This document shows positions 35,016-43,832 of a stretch of DNA of 64,000 nt, in pieces. The stretch comes from DAMCZI01 sp032095175 (GTDB taxonomy: Bacteria; Bacillota; Clostridia; Clostridiales; Caloramatoraceae): the NCBI GenBank assembly GCA_032095175.1, contig DAMCZI010000022.1, forward strand, positions 1 to 64,000, in the 5' to 3' direction. Numbering within the stretch: position 1 is the first letter of the stretch; each line of letters starts with the position of its first letter. The notes under the pieces were generated by a model. The model was not told where the DNA came from, made no database searches, and saw only the letters and a program-made list of their open reading frames with translations. Made by a program: the position numbers and the translations under genes.

Positions 35016-35876
35016 CTACACCCCCAAATAAGCAGGTGTATAATAAAGAGATATATCAAGGTTATTAATGTTAACATCAGCACCATATCTTAAAAGATTA
35101 TCACCTGGTTCAAGTTGTAGAAATATGCTGTTGGCATCCATAAGGTTTATTATATTGCTGACTACTCCTGCTCTCTCTAGTACAATTCTTTTCTTTCCAT
35201 AACCAGTATTGATGGTTATTACATCCCCTGCCTGCATTGTTGTATTTATCTTTATTTCCTGCTGCTTATACACATCATATAAGCTTGGATTTGTAACTGT
35301 AGCTGTTGCTGTCATTTTTATAACCATTCCAAGAGTTATATTCCCTGTATTTATTACATTGGTTACTAAGCTGAGTTCTCTTTGCCCTGTTTCAATGCCA
35401 TCACTTGTAATTTCCAAAGGGAATTCAAACTTTGCCAACCATAAGGCAATGTCATTTTTAATCTCATCAATATCTTCAAAGTAAGGTGATGGACACAACA
35501 GGCTTAGAGTAGCAACCTTTTCATTTTTCTTATCATCAATGCCTAAGCTTTCAACATAACAAGCTATTTTTCTTTTTATTTCTCCCTGTTCAAATATAAG
35601 AGTACCCATTGACTTCGGAATAAAGATTCTATACAGTTCGTTTCTTTTCTTTATATAATCTCTAGTAATGTAAAAGCTTATAACAATATTCCTCATATCA
35701 ATAGTGCTGCCAGTATAATTTGCTCCATCTTGACCACTTCCCTTAGATGTATAGATGTTTATTTTAGGCATTCCAATGCCACCATCAAATTCAATTAAAT
35801 AAAAAGGATGAAAATATCCTATTTGAATACTTTCACCTTTTATGTTTGTGTATGTTAACTGCTTTTTAGCATACAT
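35016..35876 (-). CDS. Distal tail protein (Dit-like)
   Basis: The protein has 286 residues. It has the phage tail family N-terminus with YTNIKGESIQIGYFHPFYLIEF and a later galectin-like part (GDVITINTGYGKKRI). It lies directly after the tape measure gene, the standard Dit place, and connects the tail tube to the tip. Confidence 0.87.
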   Translation of the reverse strand: MYAKKQLTYTNIKGESIQIGYFHPFYLIEFDGGIGMPKINIYTSKGSGQDGANYTGSTIDMRNIVISFYITRDYIKKRNELYRIFIPKSMGTLIFEQGEIKRKIACYVESLGIDDKKNEKVATLSLLCPSPYFEDIDEIKNDIALWLAKFEFPLEITSDGIETGQRELSLVTNVINTGNITLGMVIKMTATATVTNPSLYDVYKQQEIKINTTMQAGDVITINTGYGKKRIVLERAGVVSNIINLMDANSIFLQLEPGDNLLRYGADVNINNLDISLYYTPAYLGV

Positions 35877-35877
35877 A

Positions 35878-37962
35878 TTATCTCCTCACCCCCAGAGCTA
35901 AACGTCTATTTGCATTCCTGGTCTGTCTTGCAACCTCACTTGGGTTTAATGGTGTTGGACTGTAGATATTGATATTCTGAGTAAATCCACCATCAGAAGA
36001 TGATCCAGTTGAACCATTATTGCCTTTAGGTACATCATCTGGAGTATCAACTACAATTGAAATTGATTTATTTATTTTATCAGCAACATTCTTCATTTCA
36101 TTTTCAAAACCTACACCGACACCAAGAGCCATATTTTTTCCTATAACATCAGCGAATACTCTGGATGGTGAATGTATTCCCAGTTTGTTTTTTACACCAT
36201 CAACAATGCCTGAAAAGAACCCTGATACATTATCCCATAGCCAACTTGCCATGCCTTTAATTCCATCCCATATACCAGTTACAATATTTTTTCCTATATC
36301 AAGCCATCCCTTAGCCCATGTAACAGCTGTATCCCATATGCCAGTTATGAACCCTTTAAAGTCACCCTGGAATAATTTTTTAAAGCTATTAAATACTTTT
36401 CTTATGCTTTCAAAAACAAACCCAAACTTCTCCTTTGCAATTGTTTTTATAGAATCAAGTACCGTTGAGAAGAAAGATTTTATTCCATTCCAAGTATTTA
36501 TGAAGAAATTTTTTATACTTGTCCATGTGTTGGTAAACCACCGACTTATGGCTGTAAATGTTTCTATAAAGAATGTTTTTATTGCTCCCCACAACGCTGT
36601 TACCTTGTTTCTAAAGTCCTCATTCGTCGTCCAAAGGGTTACTATTACTGCTATTAATCCTACAATTAAACTAACTATCAACATTATTGGATTAGCCTTT
36701 TGCGCCGCATTTAATGCCCATTGTGCTATTGTTGCACCTTCATTTGCTAACTTAAATGCTTTTATTGATTCAACTACTCCATTAATTATAGATGCAACAT
36801 TCCAAGCCACAAACCCAGCGCCTATGCCAACTATCAAACTAATTATTGTGTCTCCATTGTCAATTATAAAGCTTAATAGTTGCACAACCTTTTCAGCAAA
36901 GGCTTGTATCCCCTGCTTCAATTTTTCCATATCAATTTTACTTATAAGTTCCTGAATCTTTGGTAATAATTGAGCCAAGCTTTCTCCAAATGCACCCATT
37001 ATAGAATTTTTTATATTATCAAGCGTATCACCAAAAGTATCTAATCCGGCAACAGCTTCATTTGACATTACTGCACCACTTTTTTGTGCCTCCAAGGTTA
37101 GTTTATTTAATTCTTCGCCACCAGCTTTGATTAAAGGATTTAACTCCATAGCAGATTTTCCAAACAACTGCATAGCAAGTGAATTACGTTCGGTTTCGTT
37201 CTTAACACCACCTAACGCAGTAATAGCCTCTGTCATTACATCCTGAGCATTTCGCAATTCGCCAGTAGCCTTATCTCTTACATCTATACCCAACCTTGCA
37301 AATGCTGCGCCTGTACCTGTAGTTTCGTCCTTTGCAGCTGCCATACTTTTTGTAAGTTTTGCTTGTGCTCCAGTAATGGTATCAAGTTCAACCCCTAAGT
37401 TGTTGCCTGCATATTGTAATTCCTGGAGCCTTTCAGCTGTAAGCCCAGTAACATCAGCTTGCCTTTGAAGTTCATCAGCATTATCCATTGCTGCTTTAGT
37501 CATTCCAGCAAAAGCAGCTCCAACTGCAGCTAATGCTGCCCCTGCTGCCACCCCTAATTTTTTTAGATTTTCAGTTGGTCTTTCATCAGTTAATTCTTGA
37601 TTAGTTTTTTGGCCCTGGCTTTCTAATCCTTCTAATTTAATTTCTGTTGAAGCTATTTCTCTTTGAAAAGCTCGATATTGTTCTTCCGATATTTTTCCTT
37701 CTTTAACCTGATCCTGTACTTGCTTTTCAGCCTGCTTAAGCTGATTAAGTTTATCTTTAGTATTGTTTACAGCATCCCCTAAAAGTTTCTGCTTTTGAGC
37801 CATAAGTTCAGTATTGTTGGGATCTAACTTCAGGAGCCTGTCAACCTGTTTAAGTTCAGACTGTAAATCTCTACTTGTCTTGTTAACACCTTGTAATGCT
37901 TTTTCCAAAGGAGCTGTATTACCACCAATATCAACAACTATACCTTTTATATTTCCTGCCAC
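35878..37962 (-). CDS. Tail tape measure protein
   Basis: The protein has 694 residues. A coiled-coil N-terminus (DLQSELKQVDRLLKLDPNN) is followed by a small-residue stretch AAGAALAAVGAAFAGMT, membrane-like helices near 370-440, Trp-rich repeats (FFINTWNGIKSFF) and the conserved LGIHSPSRVFADVIGK end region. Its length predicts a tail of roughly 100 nm at the usual 1.5 angstrom per residue. Confidence 0.93.
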   Translation of the reverse strand: MAGNIKGIVVDIGGNTAPLEKALQGVNKTSRDLQSELKQVDRLLKLDPNNTELMAQKQKLLGDAVNNTKDKLNQLKQAEKQVQDQVKEGKISEEQYRAFQREIASTEIKLEGLESQGQKTNQELTDERPTENLKKLGVAAGAALAAVGAAFAGMTKAAMDNADELQRQADVTGLTAERLQELQYAGNNLGVELDTITGAQAKLTKSMAAAKDETTGTGAAFARLGIDVRDKATGELRNAQDVMTEAITALGGVKNETERNSLAMQLFGKSAMELNPLIKAGGEELNKLTLEAQKSGAVMSNEAVAGLDTFGDTLDNIKNSIMGAFGESLAQLLPKIQELISKIDMEKLKQGIQAFAEKVVQLLSFIIDNGDTIISLIVGIGAGFVAWNVASIINGVVESIKAFKLANEGATIAQWALNAAQKANPIMLIVSLIVGLIAVIVTLWTTNEDFRNKVTALWGAIKTFFIETFTAISRWFTNTWTSIKNFFINTWNGIKSFFSTVLDSIKTIAKEKFGFVFESIRKVFNSFKKLFQGDFKGFITGIWDTAVTWAKGWLDIGKNIVTGIWDGIKGMASWLWDNVSGFFSGIVDGVKNKLGIHSPSRVFADVIGKNMALGVGVGFENEMKNVADKINKSISIVVDTPDDVPKGNNGSTGSSSDGGFTQNINIYSPTPLNPSEVARQTRNANRRLALGVRR

Positions 37963-37977
37963 AGTTTCACCTCCTCG

Positions 37978-38181
37978 CTAGAAGTTATCAAAGTCTCCCT
38001 GGTTTGCTTCTATTACTTTTTCCTCTTTATCACCACATTGCTCATTATTGTTAGTAATAAGTAAATCCATTAACATTCCAATAGTTAATAAATCAAAATC
38101 AGCGAGGGTAAGCCCCATCTGTAACCCTCTAAGAATTATCTTTTCGGTTGTTACTTCATCAGGGGTGCCCTCGCCATCTAG
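37978..38181 (-). CDS. Frameshift extension of the tail assembly chaperone (gpT part)
   Basis: A 67-codon frame without its own start continues, in the -1 frame, from the slippery A-AAA-AAC at the end of the upstream chaperone frame. It begins LDGEGTPDEV and contains LTLADFDLLTIGMLMDLL. This is the lambda GT-type arrangement: the fusion (115+67 residues) binds tail protein and tape measure during assembly. Confidence 0.85.
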   Translation of the reverse strand, partial: LDGEGTPDEVTTEKIILRGLQMGLTLADFDLLTIGMLMDLLITNNNEQCGDKEEKVIEANQGDFDNF

Positions 38182-38525
38182 TTTTTTGATTTAATGCTGC
38201 TTTTTATTGTAGATAGTATTAGCTCCTGCAACTCTGGAATTATTTCAACTAATGGAAATTCATCAAATGTATCAAGCCATTCCATTGGTGGAGGTATTTG
38301 AGAATCTGCTGTTTTTGCAAGAGTCCAAACAATTTCAAGAAAAGGAGTAAGATCCAAAGTATCAACAGCTTCACTACTACCTTCTACTAATGGCTTCATT
38401 ACCTTTTCCATCTTAAGCAGAACCCCTAATGCATCTCGTCCAAACTGTGCCTTATAACGAAGTAAGAACGCCCCTGTTGACTTAAAAGGGACGTCCTTTC
38501 CACTAATGTTTATAACTTTTTCCAT
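38178..38525 (-). CDS. Tail assembly chaperone (gpG-like)
   Basis: The protein has 115 residues, between the major tail and tape measure genes. It begins MEKVINISGKDVPFKSTGAFLLRYK. The last sense codons TCA-AAA-AAC-TAG hold the heptamer A AAA AAC (38187-38181) directly before the stop, a canonical -1 slip site. Both the short protein and the fusion should be made. Confidence 0.88.
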   Translation of the reverse strand: MEKVINISGKDVPFKSTGAFLLRYKAQFGRDALGVLLKMEKVMKPLVEGSSEAVDTLDLTPFLEIVWTLAKTADSQIPPPMEWLDTFDEFPLVEIIPELQELILSTIKSSIKSKN

Positions 38526-38528
38526 ATG

Positions 38529-39104
38529 TTACACACTCGCTTTCTCATATACTTTTGTAAACCATGCATCATAAACAGCTTGAGTTGTAGTCGAACGTGT
38601 ACTTGCTTTTACATCCATTGTTTTAGGGTTAGGTCTTGATGTAAACGTCAGTTTACTTGTGTCAGGTTCTGTTTTTTCACCTTTTGTTTTACCTGTAATT
38701 TCAGGTCTTGAAACGTTACAGTAATATAATGTATGTCTTCTTGCTTTAACATCACCCTCAAACTGATACATCAATGCAAATTTCTTATTTACAATATTAC
38801 CTGCATTTTCAATCGTTACATTATCAGTTGCGACAAGCGTGTTTCCTAATATCTCCTCTTCAAACCATTCTGGTATTTCTGCAATTTCCAGGTCACCATC
38901 ATAGCCATTATTAGCCATTGCCCCAAAGTATTCAATGTTATCAGCATAAAAGCTAAAAACACTTCCTACAGGCTTCATTGAAAGATTTACTGCTCCTTTG
39001 ATAGCTTTAGGTGCCGCATAAGTTATTGCTCCTGTTACAGCATCTTCTGTCACGACTGCAATATGAACATTTGAAAGTCCATATCTAATTTTATTTTCAG
39101 GCAT
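38529..39104 (-). CDS. Major tail protein, phi13 family
   Basis: The protein has 191 residues with the family start IRYGLSNVHIAVV and FSFYADNIEYFGAMANNGYDG. It forms the tail tube. It lies directly upstream of the chaperone. Confidence 0.9.
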   Translation of the reverse strand: MPENKIRYGLSNVHIAVVTEDAVTGAITYAAPKAIKGAVNLSMKPVGSVFSFYADNIEYFGAMANNGYDGDLEIAEIPEWFEEEILGNTLVATDNVTIENAGNIVNKKFALMYQFEGDVKARRHTLYYCNVSRPEITGKTKGEKTEPDTSKLTFTSRPNPKTMDVKASTRSTTTQAVYDAWFTKVYEKASV

Positions 39105-39116
39105 CTCAATTCCTCC

Positions 39117-39428
39117 TTATATTGAAATTTCGTAAATGACTTGGTAAAGTTTTTGACTTTCAATGTAAGTCTCTACTTTTTCATAAAAAATAGAAGCATC
39201 ATCAAGCACATTCTCAAGTACTTGCTCTGCTCCTGAATCCTTTATACTTGTGTATAATTCAATTTGTCCATGATTAATTTTACTATATACCTTATTATCT
39301 GCCCCAAAATTTGTAGAATAGGGTGTAAGGTATACAATATATGGCGGTTCAGGATTAGATTCAAAATGGTCATACGCCACAGGGTAACCAGTTGTATCTA
39401 AGATGTTCTTTAACTCACTTAATATCAT
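39117..39428 (-). CDS. Tail terminator / DUF3168-like tail completion protein
   Basis: The protein has 103 residues (FESNPEPPYIVYL, GQIELYT), in the position and size of tail terminator proteins between gp10-like and major tail genes. It overlaps the previous gene by four bases. Confidence 0.7.
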   Translation of the reverse strand: MILSELKNILDTTGYPVAYDHFESNPEPPYIVYLTPYSTNFGADNKVYSKINHGQIELYTSIKDSGAEQVLENVLDDASIFYEKVETYIESQKLYQVIYEISI

Positions 39429-39790
39429 CCTTTCACCGCCCTTTCAACCTTCTCAACAAACTCTTTTACAGCATCTTCTTCAGCTGGTCTTATATGTGCT
39501 TTTGCTGCAACCCTTCCCCCATTCCTTTTAACATGACCATATTCAAGTAGGTGTGTAAGTTGATACTTCTTGTTGTATACTCTATATCTGTTACCTTCTT
39601 TTTTCTTGGTCCACGACTTAGCATATTTACCCGTTTTTTTAGGACTACTTTGCTTTAGTGTACTCACTAGCTCTGTAGAAACTTCATTTGCCGCTTTTGC
39701 AATATCCTCAACAACTTCCTTTGTATATGTTTCCAATTCAGCAGCAATTACTGCAGATATATCATAAGGACTACAGGTTTTACTAGCCAT
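39425..39790 (-). CDS. HK97 gp10-like head-tail protein
   Basis: The protein has 121 residues. SPKKTGKYAKSWTKKKEGNR followed by HLLEYGHVKRNGG is the HK97-gp10 signature of minor head-tail proteins. Confidence 0.87.
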   Translation of the reverse strand: MASKTCSPYDISAVIAAELETYTKEVVEDIAKAANEVSTELVSTLKQSSPKKTGKYAKSWTKKKEGNRYRVYNKKYQLTHLLEYGHVKRNGGRVAAKAHIRPAEEDAVKEFVEKVERAVKG

Positions 39791-39794
39791 TACC

Positions 39795-40091
39795 TCACAC
39801 CTTCTCGCAAGTTAATTCTATTTCCTCAAAGCCCTCTGAATAGGTACGAATTACTTTATATTTAATGTCTTCAAATATAATTTCTGTTTCTCCAGAATAC
39901 TCATATCCATGAACCAAGAATACAATTACTGGTTTAATGCCATTAGCTGCAGCATTATAAAACTCCGTTCTACCAATTGACTTTATACCACACAATATCG
40001 GTGTTTGGGTTTTAACTGGTATTTGATTGCCTATATCATCCTCTGTATATGATGTTGCTCCAATTAGAGTTAACTCATGGTCATAAGTCAT
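39795..40091 (-). CDS. Phage head closure (head-tail adaptor) protein
   Basis: The protein has 98 residues, a beta-barrel-like small protein (YTEDDIGNQIPV, IIFEDIKYKVIRTY) of the head-tail joining family. It overlaps the connector gene by four bases. Confidence 0.82.
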   Translation of the reverse strand: MTYDHELTLIGATSYTEDDIGNQIPVKTQTPILCGIKSIGRTEFYNAAANGIKPVIVFLVHGYEYSGETEIIFEDIKYKVIRTYSEGFEEIELTCEKV

Positions 40092-40366
40092 AGAACACCA
40101 CCTCCAGTATGGATAATAAGATTGTGTAATCTAAACTGCAAATGCCTTGGCATACCTTCCTGCTTATCAACATTCTGGTATCTCCATGCTGAATAATCAA
40201 CAATAAAAATAAGATGATAGGGATTAGCACCATCAAGCACCAATCCCTTTTCATCTTCTAATTCCTTAACAACACCATTAATTATAGCTGTTAGATATGT
40301 GTCTCTTACATTTGTCCTTATACCAAGCCTTTCCTTAACTAACTGGAGGATTAATTCTATATCCAA
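40088..40366 (-). CDS. Head-tail connector protein (gp6-like)
   Basis: The protein has 92 helical residues with RLGIRTNVRDTYLTAIINGV and VDYSAWRYQN, the Phage_connect/gp6 pattern. It forms the ring below the portal. Confidence 0.85.
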   Translation of the reverse strand: MDIELILQLVKERLGIRTNVRDTYLTAIINGVVKELEDEKGLVLDGANPYHLIFIVDYSAWRYQNVDKQEGMPRHLQFRLHNLIIHTGGGVL

Positions 40367-40386
40367 GTTAATCCCTCCCCATTAAT

Positions 40387-41784
40387 TTACTGTGCATTAG
40401 CAGCATCAGAAGCAAAAGTCACTGTAGTAGTTGGAGCTACATTAGCAATATTAACAATTACAAATCCTTCGCCTATTGCAGGAGCTCCATCATATCTTGC
40501 AGTGCCCTTGAACACTGTTTGATCCTCGATGAATTTAACCTGGTCAGATACTGCAAGCTGTGATCCGGCTCTCTCAGCTAAAAGATAAAGCGAACCAAAT
40601 CCACCTATGATATCATTATCAGGTATAAAGTCAAGTTCAACAATTTCTCCTCCTTCTATAGGCATTGTTCCCATCTGTCCTGCAACAATTGCTCCTGCTG
40701 CATTAAACCCTACTGCCTTAGACATTAATGTCATTCTTGTTTTACGATTCATTGCCCAGAAGGTTCCGCCTGTACTGAAGTTTGGTTTTGCCACACCAAG
40801 CTGAAGCAATAATGCTGCGAAAAATTTAGTATCAGTCAAAGTAGTTCCATCAACCTTAAGTAAATGTGTAAGATGTAAATCTGTCCATTCAGGTGCATCT
40901 GTTCCCCAGTCGGAAGGCTTAACACTTTGTGCAAGTCTAGTAGCAGCACCTAAAGGCATTTTTGTACCTGTTCCATAAAGAATTGCTTTATCAACTGCAA
41001 TTCCTATAGCTTGTCCAAGTGCATCCATTATCTCATTTGCAAGATTGATGTCACTATCCTCAAGTATTGAATTAGGTACTGGAATGAATCCTCCTACCTT
41101 GTACCCATCAACTTCAATTTGATTGAAGTCAAGAGTTAGTTCATTAAGCTTGCCAATTGATTCTGTCCATATTCCTTCTGGAACAGTTCCGGCTATATTC
41201 TGTCTTGCCTTACCTGCGACAGGCTTTAATCTTACCTTTGTTATTAATTTACTATATCTATAAAGGTTGTCTCTTAATATGTCAAGCATAACCTCAGGTA
41301 TGTTAAGTTCTGCTCCTGTAATTGCTCTCTTTTGTCCTATTAACTCTCTAGTACGTACAAGGAAGTCTTTTACTTCATCCCTAGCAATTAAAGCATTAAC
41401 TGCTTCCCTAGTCATTTGACCGAAAAATTTACCTAATCTCATTCTTACTTCGCCTCCTGAATTTCTATTTCTTTCTTCTGATTGTGGTGTTGGTTCGGGA
41501 TCATTCTTAGGTTCCTTGCTGTTAAGCTGTTCAAGCTCTCCCTCAAGCTCAGCAATTTCACCTTCAAGTTTGCCTTTCTTTTCTTCTAGATCTTCCTTAT
41601 CAGCATCTAGCTTTGATACTTCTTCCTCTACTGCAGCCATTTCCTCATCTGACTTAGCCTCTCCTATAGCTGTTTCAAGTTCTGCAGCTCTAGTCTTAAG
41701 CCCTTCTTCCTGGGTAACTAGTTCTGTTAAAGAAGCCTTCCTTTGTTCGATTTTCTTTGATAACATCAATTGTTTTAATGCCAT
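40387..41784 (-). CDS. Major capsid protein, HK97 family
   Basis: The protein has 465 residues. Residues about 1-95 are coiled coil (delta scaffold domain), then a Pro/Ser/Asn-rich linker, then the HK97 fold with GTVPEGIWTES, FIPVPNSILEDS and MNRKTRMTLMSKAVG. The delta domain is normally removed by the protease encoded next to it; the two genes overlap by ten bases. Confidence 0.93.
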   Translation of the reverse strand: MALKQLMLSKKIEQRKASLTELVTQEEGLKTRAAELETAIGEAKSDEEMAAVEEEVSKLDADKEDLEEKKGKLEGEIAELEGELEQLNSKEPKNDPEPTPQSEERNRNSGGEVRMRLGKFFGQMTREAVNALIARDEVKDFLVRTRELIGQKRAITGAELNIPEVMLDILRDNLYRYSKLITKVRLKPVAGKARQNIAGTVPEGIWTESIGKLNELTLDFNQIEVDGYKVGGFIPVPNSILEDSDINLANEIMDALGQAIGIAVDKAILYGTGTKMPLGAATRLAQSVKPSDWGTDAPEWTDLHLTHLLKVDGTTLTDTKFFAALLLQLGVAKPNFSTGGTFWAMNRKTRMTLMSKAVGFNAAGAIVAGQMGTMPIEGGEIVELDFIPDNDIIGGFGSLYLLAERAGSQLAVSDQVKFIEDQTVFKGTARYDGAPAIGEGFVIVNIANVAPTTTVTFASDAANAQ

Positions 41785-42377
41785 GCTTTTAACCTCTCTT
41801 TCATTTTGTTTTTTCTTTGCTCAAGCTGCCTTTCTTTATGCTGTTCAACCTCTGCATGTCTAGCCTTAACCCCTGTTTCCTCATATGCTGGAAAAGTACA
41901 AACCGAAACTTCATGAAGATCAATTTTTTTAAGTGTCCATTTTACAGTGCCATCATCACGCCAGTCGGTTTCTTCCTCCTGAATATTGAAACCAAAACTA
42001 CACTGATCAACGTCTCCACGATTTACTCTTTCATAAAGATTAACTGCGTCAGTATCGTTTGGATTTATTTTTACCCTGCCCCAAAGTCCATGTGAATCGG
42101 TTTTAAGTTCAAGGGTATTGGACTTATTTCTACCAAGTACAAGCGTTGTATCGTGATTAACTAAACACCTTATGTCATTACCTAAAGTTTCATTGAAAGC
42201 CTCCGGTGCAATTTCTTCATAAGCTCCTGGCCATAATTCAGTTTCTTTATTAAAAACTGCAAAATAACCTTCAATATACATGTCTTGGTTATCCTGCTCT
42301 GCCCTTGTAGCTTTTAAATCTGTCATTAAACTTCTAGTCTGCCTTTTATCTCTATTTGTCACTATCTTCACCTCCAT
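41775..42377 (-). CDS. HK97-family prohead protease
   Basis: This 200-residue serine protease of the herpesvirus-assemblin fold has His75 in CLVNHDTTLVLGR and Ser127 in QCSFGF, the catalytic pair. It matures the capsid by removing the delta domain. Confidence 0.92.
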   Translation of the reverse strand: MEVKIVTNRDKRQTRSLMTDLKATRAEQDNQDMYIEGYFAVFNKETELWPGAYEEIAPEAFNETLGNDIRCLVNHDTTLVLGRNKSNTLELKTDSHGLWGRVKINPNDTDAVNLYERVNRGDVDQCSFGFNIQEEETDWRDDGTVKWTLKKIDLHEVSVCTFPAYEETGVKARHAEVEQHKERQLEQRKNKMKERLKAWH

Positions 42378-42392
42378 CCAAGACCTATTGGC

Positions 42393-42623
42393 TTAACAAA
42401 ATGTATATCCAATTATCTTGATACCCTTTGCATGCTTGTGTTCAAGATTATCATCATAAGTATTCTTATAATACTCAAGTTTCTTCTCTAAATTTTCACA
42501 AGGGTTGATAATCATTTCTGGAGATTCAAACCCAGGCATTTCAATAAGTACCCCTAAACTTTGCTTTGTCTTTATTGCTGTTTTCACAACAAACTCAAGT
42601 TCACTCATTTTTTCTAATTCCAT
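42393..42623 (-). CDS. Small phage protein between portal and protease
   Basis: It has 76 residues and no recognised domain. It starts one base after the portal stop. Similar small genes occur here in other Firmicute siphoviruses; function is unknown. Confidence 0.65.
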   Translation of the reverse strand: MELEKMSELEFVVKTAIKTKQSLGVLIEMPGFESPEMIINPCENLEKKLEYYKNTYDDNLEHKHAKGIKIIGYTFC

Positions 42624-43832
42624 TTATTCATCACCCTCATTCCCTTTTAATTTCTTTTGATCCCCTATCATGCCAGCAGGGATATAGTTTTCAAGGATAA
42701 CCCTCTCATTTAATCCATCCAATGGAGACATGCCTAACCAATCTCTAACCTCATTTCCAAGCATTATTCCCCTTACATACATATTGCCACCTACATCAGC
42801 AAGCTCTTTAATGTCATAAGCATACAAGGATCTAGGATTAAATTTAAAATACAAATCAGGACTGTATAACAATTCCTTTGTGAGAACCTGTTCTATCCCT
42901 TTAGCCATAGGAAGAATTTTTGAGTTTATAAAATTGTTGTATTCATCCTTGTTATAACTACCTACACCCAAGAAAAAAGCAGGCACTCCGAAGATTCCTG
43001 CTACTGTTCTTTTATCAAGTTGTACTGCATCATTTATGGCAAGGTCATTAAGACTAAGCGGTTTTACCTGTTCAACTTTTACCAGATCAGCGGGTATTAC
43101 CCATGGCTTTCCTCCACCTGTTTCAGAAATATACTTCTTAAGTATTTCATCCCTGCCCTCTTCACTTGCAAGCTCCTCTGTCATTGCATCAACTGCAATT
43201 ATTATGCTAGGTTTCCATTTGTCACTCATAAAACTGTTTTTAGTCTTAGAAGCTTGCTTTAAGTTGTTTACAATATCTTTTAAAACCACCTTATATCCTT
43301 GTCCTATATAAGGCCTTTCAGCATCTGGATTAATGGTAAAGTGTAATACTTCATCATAGTTATAAGTCTTATCTCCATAAGCAACAACATAACCACTATC
43401 TGTATCCACGAATCTTACTTTAGAAGGCTTTAAAGGTATAAGCTCATCTATTAGCCCATCCTTTACTTTGGGGTATACAACACTATTTCCTTCTCCCGCC
43501 AACAACATGGTATAAACGATGTTATACACCCATGTTTTTCTAGTCATTAAGCTGTAAGGATTGATATCAATTTTCCTAGACAGCTCATTTTTTACCCTTA
43601 CATCTCCATCCTCTGTATTCTTCATAAGATGAATTGTCATAGATGAGATAAGGTCAGCAATTTTATCTGCTGCCATTCTAACTTCTGGGTTATCACTTAA
43701 TTTTGTATAGCCTGGTACGCATAAAGTCTCATAAGCTTCTGAGGTAAGAAACCAATTTAAAGTTGTTTGGGTTGTAGGCTCTGCCCTTGTTTTACCTATG
43801 CTTTTTTTCTTTCTTTTACTCAATTTACTCAC
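42624..43832 (-). CDS. Portal protein, HK97 family
   Basis: The protein has 402 residues with NPEVRMAADKIADLIS near the start, GEGNSVVYPK and the clip/wing region VEQVKPLSLNDLAINDA, typical of HK97 portals. It forms the dodecameric DNA gate. It overlaps the terminase gene by eight bases. Confidence 0.92.
   Translation of the reverse strand: MSKLSKRKKKSIGKTRAEPTTQTTLNWFLTSEAYETLCVPGYTKLSDNPEVRMAADKIADLISSMTIHLMKNTEDGDVRVKNELSRKIDINPYSLMTRKTWVYNIVYTMLLAGEGNSVVYPKVKDGLIDELIPLKPSKVRFVDTDSGYVVAYGDKTYNYDEVLHFTINPDAERPYIGQGYKVVLKDIVNNLKQASKTKNSFMSDKWKPSIIIAVDAMTEELASEEGRDEILKKYISETGGGKPWVIPADLVKVEQVKPLSLNDLAINDAVQLDKRTVAGIFGVPAFFLGVGSYNKDEYNNFINSKILPMAKGIEQVLTKELLYSPDLYFKFNPRSLYAYDIKELADVGGNMYVRGIMLGNEVRDWLGMSPLDGLNERVILENYIPAGMIGDQKKLKGNEGDE

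Noticed and set aside
36020..36955. 311-codon plus-strand ORF opposite the tape measure gene
   Set aside because: The minus frame has clear tape measure motifs; the plus frame is the usual long shadow of helix-rich coding DNA.
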